Shown: one piece after another, positions 13,801 to 23,905 of the stretch | Layout: the number at the start of each line of letters is the position of its first letter | How positions within the stretch are numbered: the first letter of the stretch is position 1 | Source of the DNA: Phoronis australis | Lineage: Eukaryota > Phoronida > Phoronidae | Direction of reading: 5' to 3' | Assembly: GCA_002633005.1 (NCBI GenBank) | Contig: NMRA01000864.1 | Span: 1-64,000 of the forward strand | Length of the DNA stretch: 64,000 bases | Notes under the pieces: generated by a model | What the model was told of the DNA's origin: nothing | What the model saw: only the letters and a program-made list of their open reading frames with translations | The model's database searches: none | Made by a program: the position numbers and the translations under genes

Positions 13801-14537
13801 TGTTAAGTTTATTAGATCGTTTTTCACTTAAGCGGAGGCAATGGACAAGGCAAGTCTCGGAAAAGACAACCAGACTCTGCGATGTACACGTAAGTTTCCC
13901 AGCGAGGAAAAGAACGTGCGGAACACATACAGTACTTGGGCTGTACGAAATGTCGTGGTCTATCTGTACTTTGGCGATCGTCTTCAAGCAGCTAGGTGGC
14001 TAACTACAAGACCTGTAGTGCGCCTTCCGAAGTAGACTTCCATTGTGAGAGCCATCTATAAATTTTTAGGCTCTTAATGGGGTTCATGATGGGGCTACTG
14101 TATTCAGGGCGGATTTAAGGGGGGAGCGGAAGCAAGGAGGATATGGCCCCCACTAAAAATCTCCTAGACTCCATTTGGCACTTTGCGGATACGAATGTCT
14201 GACGAGCAAAATCCTGATTATACTCTGCCCCGGTCCCCTTACTCAAAATCCTTGATCCGTCTCTGCTATTTAAGAGGCCTACTTAATTAACGACTGGGGT
14301 ATGCTATGAGGTTTTTTATCAATACATGTAGCTTGGATACAAAATTTCATTTTGGAAACATAGTATGCCTTTAAGCGTCTATACATTGCCTTGTTTAGTA
14401 AACTGTACGGATGCGATGTACCGGTAAAATGCTAAGTTTGTGTTTGGCAAAAGTTGTGCATCTTTAATTGTAATCGTTAAATGAATTGTTCATTTGTATA
14501 TCTCACAGGCACTGACGTCAGTCCCAGCTTGACCTAG
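4695..14537 (+). CDS. Gene A: ZU5 (UPA-like) plus death effector domain protein, spliced model
   Basis: Seven exons join with compatible phases: 4695-4802, 5084-5146, 6209-7071, 8782-8836, 10874-10985, 12525-12697 and 14509-14537. Each is bounded by AG and GT, and together they give roughly 465 residues; the N-terminus is not resolved. Order: acidic leader, ZU5-like domain, UPA-like and cysteine-rich region, linker, DED, nine-residue tail. ZU5-UPA modules are known in ankyrins, UNC5, PIDD and the FIIND of NLRP1/CARD8, usually followed by a death-fold domain; here that domain reads as a DED (known from FADD and caspase-8). An intracellular adaptor or scaffold in death or innate-immune signalling is inferred. 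No signal peptide or membrane segment is visible. Several exons have diverged copies at 18-34 kb. Confidence 0.75.
5084..5146 (+). CDS. Gene A exon: short connector before ZU5
   Basis: Acceptor ttccattag, donor gtaaag, 63 bp, phase 1 to 1. It encodes LKIDAGSSVQFPSGKVTEKE. This joins in frame to the start of the ZU5 exon, whose opening residues (TIDGATGGVI) resemble the glycine-rich first strand of ZU5. Confidence 0.6.
6209..7071 (+). CDS. Gene A exon: ZU5-like domain with UPA-like region
   Basis: An 863-bp exon, acceptor ctatag, donor gtaagt, entering in phase 1 and leaving in phase 0 (287 codons). It opens with DGATGGVI, then VQLRVPPNAISGHIKIEFVD, the glycine strand and the 'ΦxΦPPxAΦ' strand typical of ZU5, and continues to a DPAEIRVTLRTM strand. 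It then has a middle segment (DFRILREKDGDLTDVTEEC) and VIFYLKTFSGLNFARV, a position where ZU5-UPA proteins carry an (H)FS element. The last third is cysteine-rich (CKICPYI, LYCHGEQVEC, HECIYD, IECRCIE) and unassigned. A diverged, broken copy lies at 29163-30006. The ZU5 call rests on pattern recognition, not a profile search. Confidence 0.8.
7620..9990. repeat. Linker-exon segment, copy 1 (gene A intron-exon-intron)
   Basis: The DNA around the linker exon is repeated at about 26750-28880 and 31220-33930, with a partial copy at 22642-23500. Shared landmarks: 'ccattggagcaat.gatt.gatt.gag' near 7775; 'tgaac..agg.acat' with a 'gacttct' word; the acceptor 'ttcgtttt.ag'; the donor 'gtaagaagga'; and downstream 'acaaa.tgttgt..ctacggaa.tcaa.ccggtgt' and 'gacagggtt..aagtaca'. 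The copies are clearly diverged. Confidence 0.7.
8782..8836 (+). CDS. Gene A exon: linker between ZU5 and DED
   Basis: 55 bp, acceptor cgttttag, donor gtaaga, phase 0 to 1. It encodes EVSAVGKAPATRTKSNTT, a Ser/Thr/Ala-rich flexible linker. Related exons with the same phases and a similar acceptor context occur at 27920-27959 and 32929-32950, and a broken one near 22642, marking the duplicated segments of this locus. Confidence 0.65.
10874..10985 (+). CDS. Gene A exon: death effector domain, first half
   Basis: 112 bp, acceptor attcgcag, donor gtaaga, phase 1 to 2. The peptide CAEELHRQLLLLVADSVV then KEDFGRLKGLCKAWI fits DED helices 1-3: a leucine-rich first helix, then an 'E-D-L/F-x-x-L-K-x-L-C' motif as in FADD and caspase-8 DEDs. 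The second half is the next exon and the phases match. Confidence 0.8.
12525..12697 (+). CDS. Gene A exon: death effector domain, second half
   Basis: 173 bp, acceptor gtttgcag, donor gtatat, phase 2 to 1. It encodes PALAEKITKTEELLEELEKQ, then a segment with EYSKLMEMLGKLKLN and VDKLSRRIKAL. This fits DED helices 4-6: a 'LLeeLEkqeiI' helix, then 'LxxLxEMLxxL...DL/V'. If the donor were not used, translation would stop two codons later (GI-stop), giving nearly the same C-terminus. A decayed copy of its upstream intron end is at 26010-26049. Confidence 0.8.
14105..14265. mobile_element. Short MITE-like repeat, hAT-like ends
   Basis: It begins cagggcggatttaagg and ends with the reverse complement of cagagacggatcaagg, giving imperfect terminal inverted repeats about 16 bp long around a 161-bp body. 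CAG..GCGGAT..AGG ends are typical of hAT-derived MITEs. No convincing 8-bp target duplication is visible. It lies in the last intron of gene A. Confidence 0.45.
14509..14537 (+). CDS. Gene A terminal coding exon with stop
   Basis: Acceptor tctcacag; phase 1 entry. It encodes TDVSPSLT and a TAG stop at 14535-14537. It is phase-compatible with the preceding DED exon, and an AATAAA follows about 260 bp downstream. The exon is short, so its reality rests on phase, acceptor and poly(A) context. Confidence 0.5.
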
Positions 14538-14794
14538 CTGCGCTCATCGAAAACGACCCTACAGATGGCGATCACCGTCACGCAGCACGCAGCTCCCTGA
14601 CGACGTTATCCAAAACAGAACAATCACTTCAGTGGCATTGACCTGTAGGCGGATCTTCATCCGAAAATCTTTTCAAGTCAACAACAATTTTGTAGCTGAC
14701 ATGGATGCACTGCCCTTCACCTTCCCCTCATGTTAACAACACGCTGGATATTCATTAAGTTATGTTTTATTTGAGACACATCGAAATTGTCAAT

Positions 14795-14800
14795 AATAAA
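14795..14800 (+). promoter_or_regulatory. Poly(A) signal for gene A
   Basis: AATAAA inside caataataaaac, about 260 bp after the proposed stop codon of gene A. Cleavage would follow within the next few tens of bases. It is consistent with this being the 3' UTR, but such a hexamer is common in AT-rich DNA. Confidence 0.45.
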
Positions 14801-17800
14801 ACATTAGATATGTTATATTTACATTGTCATTAGATTATTATCCGTAAAAATCGTGCGACTTCTCTCGAGGCGAATTCCATGAGCTATACCCTCAACAAGT
14901 TTGTATCTCTCAAAAATGAAAAATATTCGACTTTCGAGAGCCCTTGGTGATTAAGTCCTTTAAATGTAGTTACAATTGGCAACATTTTAGGTTTCGTCGA
15001 TTTCCTTGTCTAGCACAGCTTCCGTATTCTAAAATGGACCGAGAAGAATTAATTGGAGTCATCCCTGTGTGTCTCAGGTTCTATGCGTCCAGTGTTACGT
15101 ATAGAGGAAAGGTTTTACAGTATTTGGCCTCTCCATAACATTCACGGAAGGCCATAAATTATTGGACCTCTCCATAATATTCACGAAAGTCTCTCGATAG
15201 ACAGTGACCACAGTCTCTAGTTCAACTAGAGACGGTGAAGCTCATAACAGCATTTCGTACACTGGAAGCTTTTCAAAAAATTATGCCACACATTTATTGA
15301 AATATCCAGGTCAATTTGTTATAAGTACCTTTTGCGAATCGGGGTACACCTTAGGGGGCAGCCCTCCAACTCAAACCCATACTACTGTCATCAAACTTAT
15401 TCTTCAAAAAGGTCTTCCTTCAGTTCCCACTGTCAGAAACTGGCCACGTGGCACGAGGTATGACGACATGGATCAGGAACACTAAATGTTCGTCCAAGCA
15501 ATGCTATGAACAAATTGAAATGGTATTATTATTAGTGTTCGTTTTCAGAGGGTTAGAGTAGTTTTGGAAGTATGGTATACAAGCATTAACAAAACTTTGC
15601 ATGGCTCTTCTAAATTTTAAAGGAATAGTGTGCCAATTTAAAGGAATACGGTGCCAATTTAAAGGAATACGGTGCCACTTTAAAGGAATACGGTGCCACT
15701 TTAAAGGAATACGGTGCCAATTTAAAGGAATACGGTGCCGATTTAAAGGAATACGGTGCTTATTTGAATTTTGTCGAGCATTTGCCATCCGACTGGTCAA
15801 AAGATATGAATTTGTTCTTGAGAACCCTGTTGAATTTTAAACAATATCCAGATTATTTTTAGCCAGTGTTCTTTAACAGATATGAAGGGGCTTTCCCTCT
15901 GTAAGAAAGTCTAGCTCCATATATGAGTTAACTGCTCTTATCCGGTTGGCATTTTTATCCGAAATGGTTGCATGTTTGGCCTACTATTATTCATAAATTA
16001 TGTAGATGAATGAAATATCGTAAGCGAAAATGTATGCGTGTTTATATTTTCCCAGTTGTGTGGATCATCATTTGGATTACACCAACAGCACCCTCTATTG
16101 TAAGACTTGAAAGAAATGGTAGCTGAACGAAAACTTTTCATTAAGAACAAAGGAGGGTGATCAAAGACCTAGTTCGCCAACTTATTTTCTCCCTAAGTCG
16201 GAATACAACTTGAAACATGTGACGGGCATCAATCATCTGTTACCTGTTGATTACCCTCTACCGTTTTGGTCTGATGCCCTCATTAATATGTGCATGATTG
16301 GTGTGTCAGTCTGCGCGTGCATATTTCCGCGGGTGCTGTTGCTCAGCTTATTTCGATTGCCGGGGATTTGGTGAATATATTTAGCTATCCGGTATACTTC
16401 AAGGAATGTTTTTTGTTTGCAAACTCACAGGTTCAGTTCATCTTTCAATGTCAGAGTTAGGTTATTCTTCAATCATTCAACACACGTGCAGTCTACTACA
16501 TCTTTAGCGTTGTCATTGATCATTATTCGAAATATTATACATGTGGCGATGATGATTTATCATCGTTTGTGTTTTAATTTTCTTCAGTAATAATAAATGA
16601 CCTTTTTTCCTAAGATTCCAGTCTCTATTTCATCTCTTTGAACAGAACTTGGGACGCACTTATTCACATTTTATGGTTTGATCAAACATAAATATTATGT
16701 TGGTGGGACAAAGATTAAAGTGACTTTATTATTGACGACTTGTTTTTACGCTACATTTCCGCAATATAGATTAGGACGGACAACGTTTTCGTATCTGTCG
16801 CAAGTTTTGCCTGTCCACTGAAGCAATCGATACGACGAAGGTATCTGGCCTCAACAGCGTCACGTCAGACGAATCTTACATGAAAAAACGGAAGATAAAT
16901 GTGTCGGTAATAAGGATACAGCGTAAATCATTTTCAATCAAATGCCTACCGTACCTGCATATATTTAGTCACGTGTACACACATTAATGAATTACGGGAG
17001 ACTTCTGCTATCTTGCCCGGCTTTCTGTTGTCAAGTTTTAAAATGTGACGTGCCTTTGTTTAAAATATTGAAAATATAACATCTGACCGGCAGAGGGTAT
17101 AAATCACTCAGACAGTTATCAGTGTTGATTGCCAGATGATGGTACTGAATCTCTTATCCAAAAATCTGTGGCTTGAAAATAAATTACCCAAAACATATCA
17201 TATCTTGATTGTGCGTGAACAATTTTGTGTAAAGAGGTCTATCATTATTGACCCTGAGAATTATAACGTTTGATACTAATTCAAGGCTGTAGGGATTGAA
17301 TTTCAATATTAATTGATAAAAACTTGTTTAAAACTCTTGAAAAGTAAAAAAGATGCTGAAGACATGGTCTCAATGCAAACTAGCTATATTCGGTGAAGTG
17401 ATGGTTATAAAAACAATTGTTTCTTAATAAATTGCCCATTTAATTTACTCATAACAAGTTCATCTGCAACCCTTTTAAACAAAGCGAACGATTTGTCTTT
17501 CAAATTTATTTGGAATCAGTATTATTATATATTAAATTTACATAACGGTTAGTGACGATTGTATTTGTATCAATTAAATACCTCGGCACTGCAGTTAAAA
17601 GTTGTCTAATAGGCCATAGTTGCCAGGTGTCATTCAGCGTGTATTTTCTTTCACTTTTTTTCGACATCGCAATCGCTTTACCGAAGATTCACGCACAAAT
17701 GGTGCGTAGAGACACATGCCTATTCAACACGTATTCACATCTTCACTATCAAAATTATTTCATTTATTTAATGTAATTTTTCAATATGTGGCTGACAGAA

Positions 17801-17999
17801 AATATTTATTTTTGGAACTACGTCAACGACCAACTGATACACGTAAGTAGCGCAGATGAACGTCACCGATACACGAGAACGGAATGCACAAAGCTATTCT
17901 TGGTTGTAGCCTCAACAGTGGAAGTCTTAAACATATGATTTCGAAGTGTCTTCCAAGACAGTCGGCTTAGGGAATACAGAATAGTGCATTTCGCGTCTT
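14801..17999. other. Intergenic DNA between gene A and its decayed copies
   Basis: Apart from the 21-bp array at 15616-15762, I see only short open frames without domains or splice partners. Base composition is AT-rich with no low-complexity blocks beyond the array. Confidence 0.5.
15616..15762. repeat. 21-bp tandem repeat, 7 copies, open on both strands
   Basis: Unit ggaatacggtgccaatttaaa, seven copies at exact 21-bp spacing with a few substitutions. Because 21 is a multiple of three, each open frame repeats a heptapeptide: KGIRCQF on the + strand and RIPLNWH on the - strand. The resulting open frames (15601-15840 and 15504-15800) are best read as by-products of the array, not genes. Confidence 0.9.
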
Positions 18000-18105
18000 T
18001 AATGCAATGGTTAATACTACGAAAATATATCGTCCCCGTAGTAAGAGCTCATCGGTGTAACAACTCACTCACTTTCCCATCAACATGGGTGCGTGATACG
18101 AGACC

Positions 18106-18205
18106 CAGTGGCAGATCTAGGATAACTTAAGGGGGGCCCAACATCCGAAGACGTTGTCTTTGAGAATCGGGCGAAGCGTGATCGTGTTTGGAGGTATTAA
18201 TAGTA
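18106..18205. repeat. Dispersed repeat, related to 47490-47704
   Basis: It starts cagtggcagatctagg and continues with 'taagggggg.cc', 'atcgggcgaagcgtgatcgt'. The block at 47490 shows the same order: cagtagcgtatctagg, 'taaggggagtcc', 'attgggcaaggcgcgattgt'. It is probably the end of a MITE or SINE family; the right end could not be set here. Confidence 0.5.
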
Positions 18206-18689
18206 AAAAGATCTAAAATAAGCCACAGCCTTCGAAAAATATTCTAAAAAAACTGAAACCAATGTTTTTTTAAATTCCTCTGGCAAGGTCGCATGACAAA
18301 ATTAGGCAGTCCCAAGCTGTTTGTAATTATAAAGAGCAAGGTATTTGAATGATTAACATGTTTTCATACTGTAAGGCTTTACAGATTAACGTGTAAACAA
18401 CATTTGTAAACACCCAATCTTAGACGGCCCATCGGTTTCATTCGGAAACAACGCCACCAAAACAAACCAAAGACATTCTTGAAACAAGGTTACAAATTGT
18501 CGATTCCGACGGAGCTTAATCGTCTCGTTTGCTCTTCAGGGAATGGCAGATTCAACATTTTTGCGGATTATAAGAGGAACTAACAAAACAGTAATTCAAT
18601 ACATTTAAAAACATAATGTTAATACTTTACATTACGGGAATAAGATGAAAAGTGAATATCGACGAATACAATGTTTTTGCAAATCCAAA

Positions 18690-19690
18690 ATATCTGTACA
18701 GCTCCTGAATTTTCCGTTAAATTTCCCGTTTGCAAGCAGTAAGTGTTTAAGAAAAGCCGAGGAGGGGCAAAACGTGGGTTAAAGTGTGAAGAGCTAACAA
18801 TTGTATACGCAGAACCAAATGCCAGTAGTAGTCGTCACGTGCAACATAAACTGTGCAGCCAACCCTGCATGCGCAAATTATTATTGAGCTTGGAGCAGGT
18901 ATAAATTAAACCGTGACTCAAAAATATTGAAGACGACCAGGATCACCTATTATTCGAACTTTACTTCAAATCAAGCGGCAGCGCCATCCCTGATGGTGAG
19001 ACTTATATCAGCTTTAAAATTTAAATTAAAAAAATGACGTCATACTGTACTAAAGAAAAATTCCAGTAGCCATTTTAATGACGATACTTTATAATGAATT
19101 AAAAGCTATACAGATTCAGAATTTAAATCGCTTAGAATTCCGGGTTTCAAAAAGGGAGAACTCTCAAAAAGCCGTGATGTGCTCCCCATTACTTTTAATT
19201 TTCCATGTCAATGGCTAATGATTTTAACATAATGAATGAATTTTTGGCTGCCAAGTAGACGGCCTGTATGCAGCATAGTGCGTTTTGTGAGAGAAGGCCA
19301 TGCCAAAATAATCCATTTATTATTTAAGAGTTCTCGTTTATTTAATAATCTCACAAATCCACTAGGAATCTGTTTTACAAGAATTATTTCAACTAATTTG
19401 TTGTGTCATGGCTAACAATTTCCTGATCTCAGTCCTCCAAAACTGCTCTTTTCTAAACAGATTGTTTATGTCATGCAGTTTTCAAGTGGTGTGGGAAAGG
19501 ACTTTGTAAACGCTTTCCCATAATATTTCTGAATTTTCAAGCGTTATAAGAAATAACGTTCTATATCTTTCTATGCCTGTCTGTTTGCATCAAATATAAC
19601 GTCTTTCACAATTTTGGCAGCTATCACAATTGTGTTTGGTCTTGTCACTACAAGTTGAGGCCCTGAGTCATTTTTGTATATTGATGGCGA
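18690..19690. repeat. Segment duplicated from 170-840 (copy 2)
   Basis: Second copy of the gene A 5' flank. The landmarks are in the same order as at 170-840, ending with the 'cacaattgtgtt' and 'ccctgagtcatttttgta' words. It marks the start of the degenerate second copy of the locus. Confidence 0.7.
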
Positions 19691-19832
19691 GGATTTTTTG
19701 AGATTTATGGCACTCTGACATAATTCCTATTATTTGGGCAAATACCATTATAGAGCCCTTCCTGCTTCATATCCAAGTCCTGGTTAGTTCCTACCAAGTA
19801 CGATGGTTGCGCTGTTTGTTCTTTCTCTCCAG

Positions 19833-19872
19833 CTTCCTGTTGGCCCAGCCTCAAGCAACAGTACATTCACTC
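19833..19872 (+). CDS. Possible orphan linker-type exon
   Basis: 40 bp between acceptor ctctccag and donor gtaagt, phase 0 to 1, encoding LPVGPASSNSTFT. Length and phases match the linker exons of the gene A family (27920-27959 is also 40 bp), but the flanking intron does not resemble theirs. No neighbouring exon could be joined to it. It may be a chance open exon. Confidence 0.2.
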
Positions 19873-19988
19873 GTAAGTTTTCCTAATTAGACAAGTTTAT
19901 ACTTAGTAGACTCCTTCCCGTTCGTCGTTAATTGTCCTGGATAAACGATACTTCCTTTGTTTATTATTTGTAGCCACTGATGGCTTTT

Positions 19989-20324
19989 CTAAAGGCCGAT
20001 TTCTTTCGATTCTAATGATCCCTCAAACCCAAACCAATCCTTCGCCATTTCAGGTAGCACTGAATAGTTAGGCTGCGACCGCGGCCAATTTGCAATATTG
20101 AAATTTTGGGGTAGGCCAAGTTTGGGGGGCATTTTGTATGTGGGCATTGCACGTAGGTACAGTGAATGTGGTTTGTTTGCATTTGTGAACATGCTGTGAA
20201 TAAAAAAGACCACTTTTTTGGCTGTAGCTGCACTCTTCTTCAAGATGACGGCCCCCGGCTGCAATTGTGCATTGTTGGGTAGCGACCGAGAAATTGGCTG
20301 TGATTTTAGGTAGCCCTCAAACAA
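19989..20324 (-). CDS. Unrecognised 111-codon open frame beside a transposon
   Basis: Open for 111 codons on the minus strand, basic, beginning MFEGYLKSQPISRSLPNNAQ. No family was recognised and no splice partner seen. It lies outside, but next to, the inverted-repeat element at 20691-22641, on the same strand as its cysteine-rich frame. It may be a fragment of a larger or nested mobile element. Confidence 0.15.
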   Translation of the reverse strand: MFEGYLKSQPISRSLPNNAQLQPGAVILKKSAATAKKVVFFIHSMFTNANKPHSLYLRAMPTYKMPPKLGLPQNFNIANWPRSQPNYSVLPEMAKDWFGFEGSLESKEIGL

Positions 20325-20690
20325 GCAAGAATTGCAAAAAAAAAATAGTTGGTTTGACGGTACTTTTGGACCACATTTTCGAAGTCTGTAGGAAATTTGC
20401 TTTCAGGCTCTAATGTTGGCTTTAGTCGTGCATCGGCAGGGAAGTGGTGTTTTTTGGGTGAAAAGTGCCGATTTTGCATTTTTTTGCCCTTATTTTTCTT
20501 AGTCTAGCTTGGTTTCAAGTGGGAATGGAATTGTCAAAAATACAAGAGAGAATAAAGTTTCTGTCCTCATCTGCAGGGCTTTTTATTTGAAATAATTGAA
20601 AACATGCCATTCTTTGCATCCTGTTTTTGACACAGTGAAGAAAAGTTGACAAACCAAGTGATGTGTGTTTTGCTGGGCAAAACCCAGTGA

Positions 20691-20850
20691 TAGTCGGTGG
20701 GCCAGATTTTGTAGGGCCTCTAGAAAATGGTTTTTGTGAGTACTTTAGGGGGGCAATTTTATTTCGGTGTTTTTTAATTCATTTATTAGAGCGTTTTCAA
20801 AATCTAAAAAGTTCCCACATATAAAGTTGCACATTTTTGAGAAATTTGAG
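20691..20850 (+). repeat. Left terminal inverted repeat of the element
   Basis: Imperfect inverted partner of 22490-22641. Best-conserved blocks: the outer 17 bases, the gtgagtacttt block followed by a G-run, and the aaaagttccca block followed by ttgcacattttt. Confidence 0.7.
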
Positions 20851-21428
20851 TTTGAAGTTACCTAATAATCACCAAAGAGCTAAGTAAACTTATATTTGTA
20901 AAAACAACAGTTTTGGTGACTTTTTTGTAAAACAAGTAATATGGTCCCATCAGTGCCATTGTATTGAACAATATTACACTCACATTACAGGTTTTACTAT
21001 TGTAAATTAATTGTAAACAGCGAAATTTAAAAAATGTAAAGAGACACCTAGTGCCAAAAATGCAAACTAAGTCTGAATGTTACTAGGAAGTTATTCTGGC
21101 ATTGTCAGGCAACAAAAATAACACAAAACACTTGAGACTGGGAAAAATTTGTGCCTCAATGACTAAAACATTGACTAATGGTGTAAAATACAGCTTGTTT
21201 GCATAATACACCAGAAATACGTTATAGTACAAAAACAATATAGTTGAATAATCTCTGTGAATGTGCACAAAGAGTGTATGAAAATAAAAGATTATTCTGA
21301 CAGCGTTTATCAAGCAGTATGAGACAAATACATGAAAATGATCAAAGTATGTACTTTCTATGACTTAATCAACAAATAAAATTAACTTTTTAATACAAAA
21401 AAAGGAAATAACGGGGTTGGAGGTCTAT

Positions 21429-21658
21429 TTAGGGTTGACTTGTCAAAGAACTATCCAATGTTATGCAGTCAGTGTTGCTGATGTTACTACAGTTGTCACA
21501 GCTGCACATTTCTGTACAGTTTGACCCAGCATTGCAGCACAAACTCAGTTTCCCAGCACACATGTTCTTTTTGCACTTGCAGCGTTCATCGTTTAGTACT
21601 GTCAATGGAGATGCGGTCATTGCCATACATATTAACTGCAAAGCTCCACCGCCAAGGA
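21429..21658 (-). CDS. CXC-like cysteine-rich fragment of a transposon protein
   Basis: Minus-strand frame ending in a stop at 21429; its upstream part runs into the N gap. The visible C-terminus is dense in cysteines: RCKCKKNMCAGKLSLCCNAG followed by SNCTEMCSCDNCSN. The 'C-x-C-K-K...C...C...C-x-C-x-x-C-x-N' spacing resembles CXC (tesmin/TSO1-like) zinc-binding segments, which also occur at the C-termini of proteins from some metazoan transposons. It sits inside an inverted-repeat element, supporting a transposon origin. It is partial because of the gap, with no start visible. Confidence 0.45.
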
Positions 21659-21888
21659 NNNNNNNNNNNNNNNNNNNNNNNNNNNNNNNNNNNNNNNNNN
21701 NNNNNNNNNNNNNNNNNNNNNNNNNNNNNNNNNNNNNNNNNNNNNNNNNNNNNNNNNNNNNNNNNNNNNNNNNNNNNNNNNNNNNNNNNNNNNNNNNNNN
21801 NNNNNNNNNNNNNNNNNNNNNNNNNNNNNNNNNNNNNNNNNNNNNNNNNNNNNNNNNNNNNNNNNNNNNNNNNNNNNNNNNNNNNNNN
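21659..21888. other. Assembly gap (230 N)
   Basis: Run of N inside the transposon-like element; it interrupts the cysteine-rich reading frame. Confidence 1.
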
Positions 21889-22489
21889 TCTTTCTTGAAA
21901 TGTGGCCCATAATGTACTTTTCCTGCTAACAAATGATGCACTCATGTTTCAGAATGTTCCTATCTTGTTCAGGTTAATTGGGTGTTTCAGATTTTGGAAG
22001 TATAATTGATTTTCTTGGGAAATCTTGGATAACATCTGTATCACTTTCAGCAACTTCAGCTTTAGTACTACTGTTGGTGCCTTGAAACGTTGCTATGCCG
22101 TTCTATGTCCTTACAATTGGTCTGACACTTGGTCTTCTAGTCTACAGCACTCAGCAGTATACTCACACTGTGTAGGCTATCAGGACATGCAGCTGTTTTC
22201 TGCACAAACGTTTGTGACACCTCTTTTTCTTTTTGATCTACTGATCTACAGAGTTCTACAGTCAATCAGCTTTCGTCAGGAAGCTTTAATTCCTAAATTT
22301 CTTTAGGCTCTGACATCACAATTTTGTGATGTTTGATAAACCTTGAATTATACAGGCATCACATTCCATGGAAGCAGCCATATTGAAGTAACTAAGCACA
22401 ACAATACAATCTGGCTCCCTGATTGGTCAATTCACTAGAAAAGCGCCATCAAGTGGCAGGAATATGCATCATATTTTGTGCAACAAAAA

Positions 22490-22641
22490 CACCTTTTTTT
22501 AGAAAAATGTGCAAGTGTAGACGTGGGAACTTTTTGGAATTTGATTTATAGGTATATTATCTAGCCACATAGAAAAAACTAGGTTGCCCCCCTCCAAAGT
22601 ACTCACAAGGATGAACGCTTTGAGATCTGGCCCACCGACTA
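22490..22641 (-). repeat. Right terminal inverted repeat of the element
   Basis: Inverted partner of 20691-20850. The outer end reads ggcccaccgacta. Directly to its right is aattacacctg followed by gtaagaag, resembling the 3' end and donor of the gene A linker exon (aatacaactg, gtaagaag). Confidence 0.7.
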
Positions 22642-23500
22642 ATTACACCTGGTAAGAAGTTGAGAATTCGCAGAGTGAAGTTGACTCACGCACGTGGCGT
22701 ATAGCTGGGGAGCGTTCTGTAGATCTATCTTTTCTAGAAAAAACACGCTCAAGACTTTGCAAAACCACGTCGGTAAAATGCGAGTGCAAACGAATGTCTT
22801 GCGTTCTGCGGAAATCATTCTGCTCATTTTGAAGCCCGAAAGCTATTATCTTGCCCACGAAACGTCTGCGCTTGTGGAATGGATACGGTGAATTCAATAC
22901 CACTATACAACATCTTAGTTTCACCTATCTTTCACTCTAGCTGTAGCTATTCAATAGTTGCATGCCTTCGCGATTACTTCAGAAAATGAGGTGCTATGTG
23001 TAAACTACTAATGTTTCTGCATAATTGGAAACCCGCGCTTTAACGTTTGCGTTTTAAAGTGTACACAACATGGCTCTAGTACCTCAATATAAATTTTATT
23101 ATTATATCTTACTTGATTTCAGTGCCTTTAGTGCACAGCTCATAAAGAAACACGCAAAAAGTGAAAAAATAATAATTATGTACAACGTCATGGGTTGAAC
23201 CCAAGTCGTTCGCCATACTGTTCGGATCAGAGACAAGGTGTATCGAGTGAAGAGAAAGCAAAGTACATTTAGCGTCGATAAGGTTCGTAGAGGGATCAAA
23301 AGATGTGATTCCGGAGGCTGCAGCAACAGCAGCCAGGCGGAGAAGGACACCAAAGTTGCGCAGAAGTGGTATCGCTTCGTGCGCCATACGAGAGTGTGGG
23401 ACCGATTTTTGCTCTTCAATCGTCTAGTTTTTCAGCGAACTTATTGGTCAGTACTTGAACGTTCACCCGATAAACTCCATATAATAAATCATTTCACCAT
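22642..23500. repeat. Linker-exon segment, partial copy next to the transposon
   Basis: It starts at the donor-like 'ctggtaagaag' and keeps downstream landmarks of the segment: 'tgactcac', 'cacggtgaattcaatacc', 'actctagctgtagctattcaatag', 'aaaatgaggtgctatgt', 'ttggaaacccgcgctttaacgtttgcg'. These match 32951-33500 best. The part before the donor is replaced by the transposon-like element. Confidence 0.65.
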
Positions 23501-23905
23501 GCCAAAATTAATCCTTAGGTCAAAAATGCATAAAGAGCTTTGATAATTCACATTTAACTGTTATATAATTCCCCCAGTGTTGACATTGAACATTCTGTCG
23601 GGTATTTTTCTGTCAGAAGTTTGTGTCAAACTAAACCTAAGTGTGTGAAGTGAAATTTATCTTACAATTTGCAGCCTACAATGTTGCAATCCAAGGGGAA
23701 GCATGAGCCTGGTCAGCTTTTAAGGTGGCTACTAAACCGGGCCCGGCCACTTTTCCGCCCGGCGAAGTTTTGGCAACTCAACTGTTGAACAACCATCATT
23801 TTAATTAGGTTGAAATATATCCACTATCTTTTTTAATTTGTGCTTGAATTATACATGGTGATATACATGTTAGGTTTTATTCTCTTGCGATATTTTCTTT
23901 TTCAG

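Larger units (their letters stand above)
20691..22641 (-). mobile_element. DNA-transposon-like element with about 150-bp inverted ends
   Basis: The left end reads tagtcggtgggccagat and the right end, reverse-complemented, reads the same 17 bases. Further in, both ends share 'ttgtgagtacttt.g.ggggggcaa' and 'aaaaagttccca' followed by 'ttgcacattttt'. Both ends are bounded by TA, which fits a TA target site, but a TA at both ends is weak evidence. Inside, on the minus strand, is a CXC-like cysteine-rich frame, partly lost in an assembly gap. The right flank reads like the end of a linker exon of the gene A family. The superfamily is not determined. Confidence 0.65.

Noticed and set aside
15504-15840. 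Open frames on both strands with heptapeptide repeats
   Set aside because: By-product of a 21-bp tandem array with no stop codon in the unit.
21429-21945. Long frames running through the N gap on both strands
   Set aside because: Length comes from unknown bases; only the part with real sequence and a cysteine pattern (21429-21658, minus) is kept.
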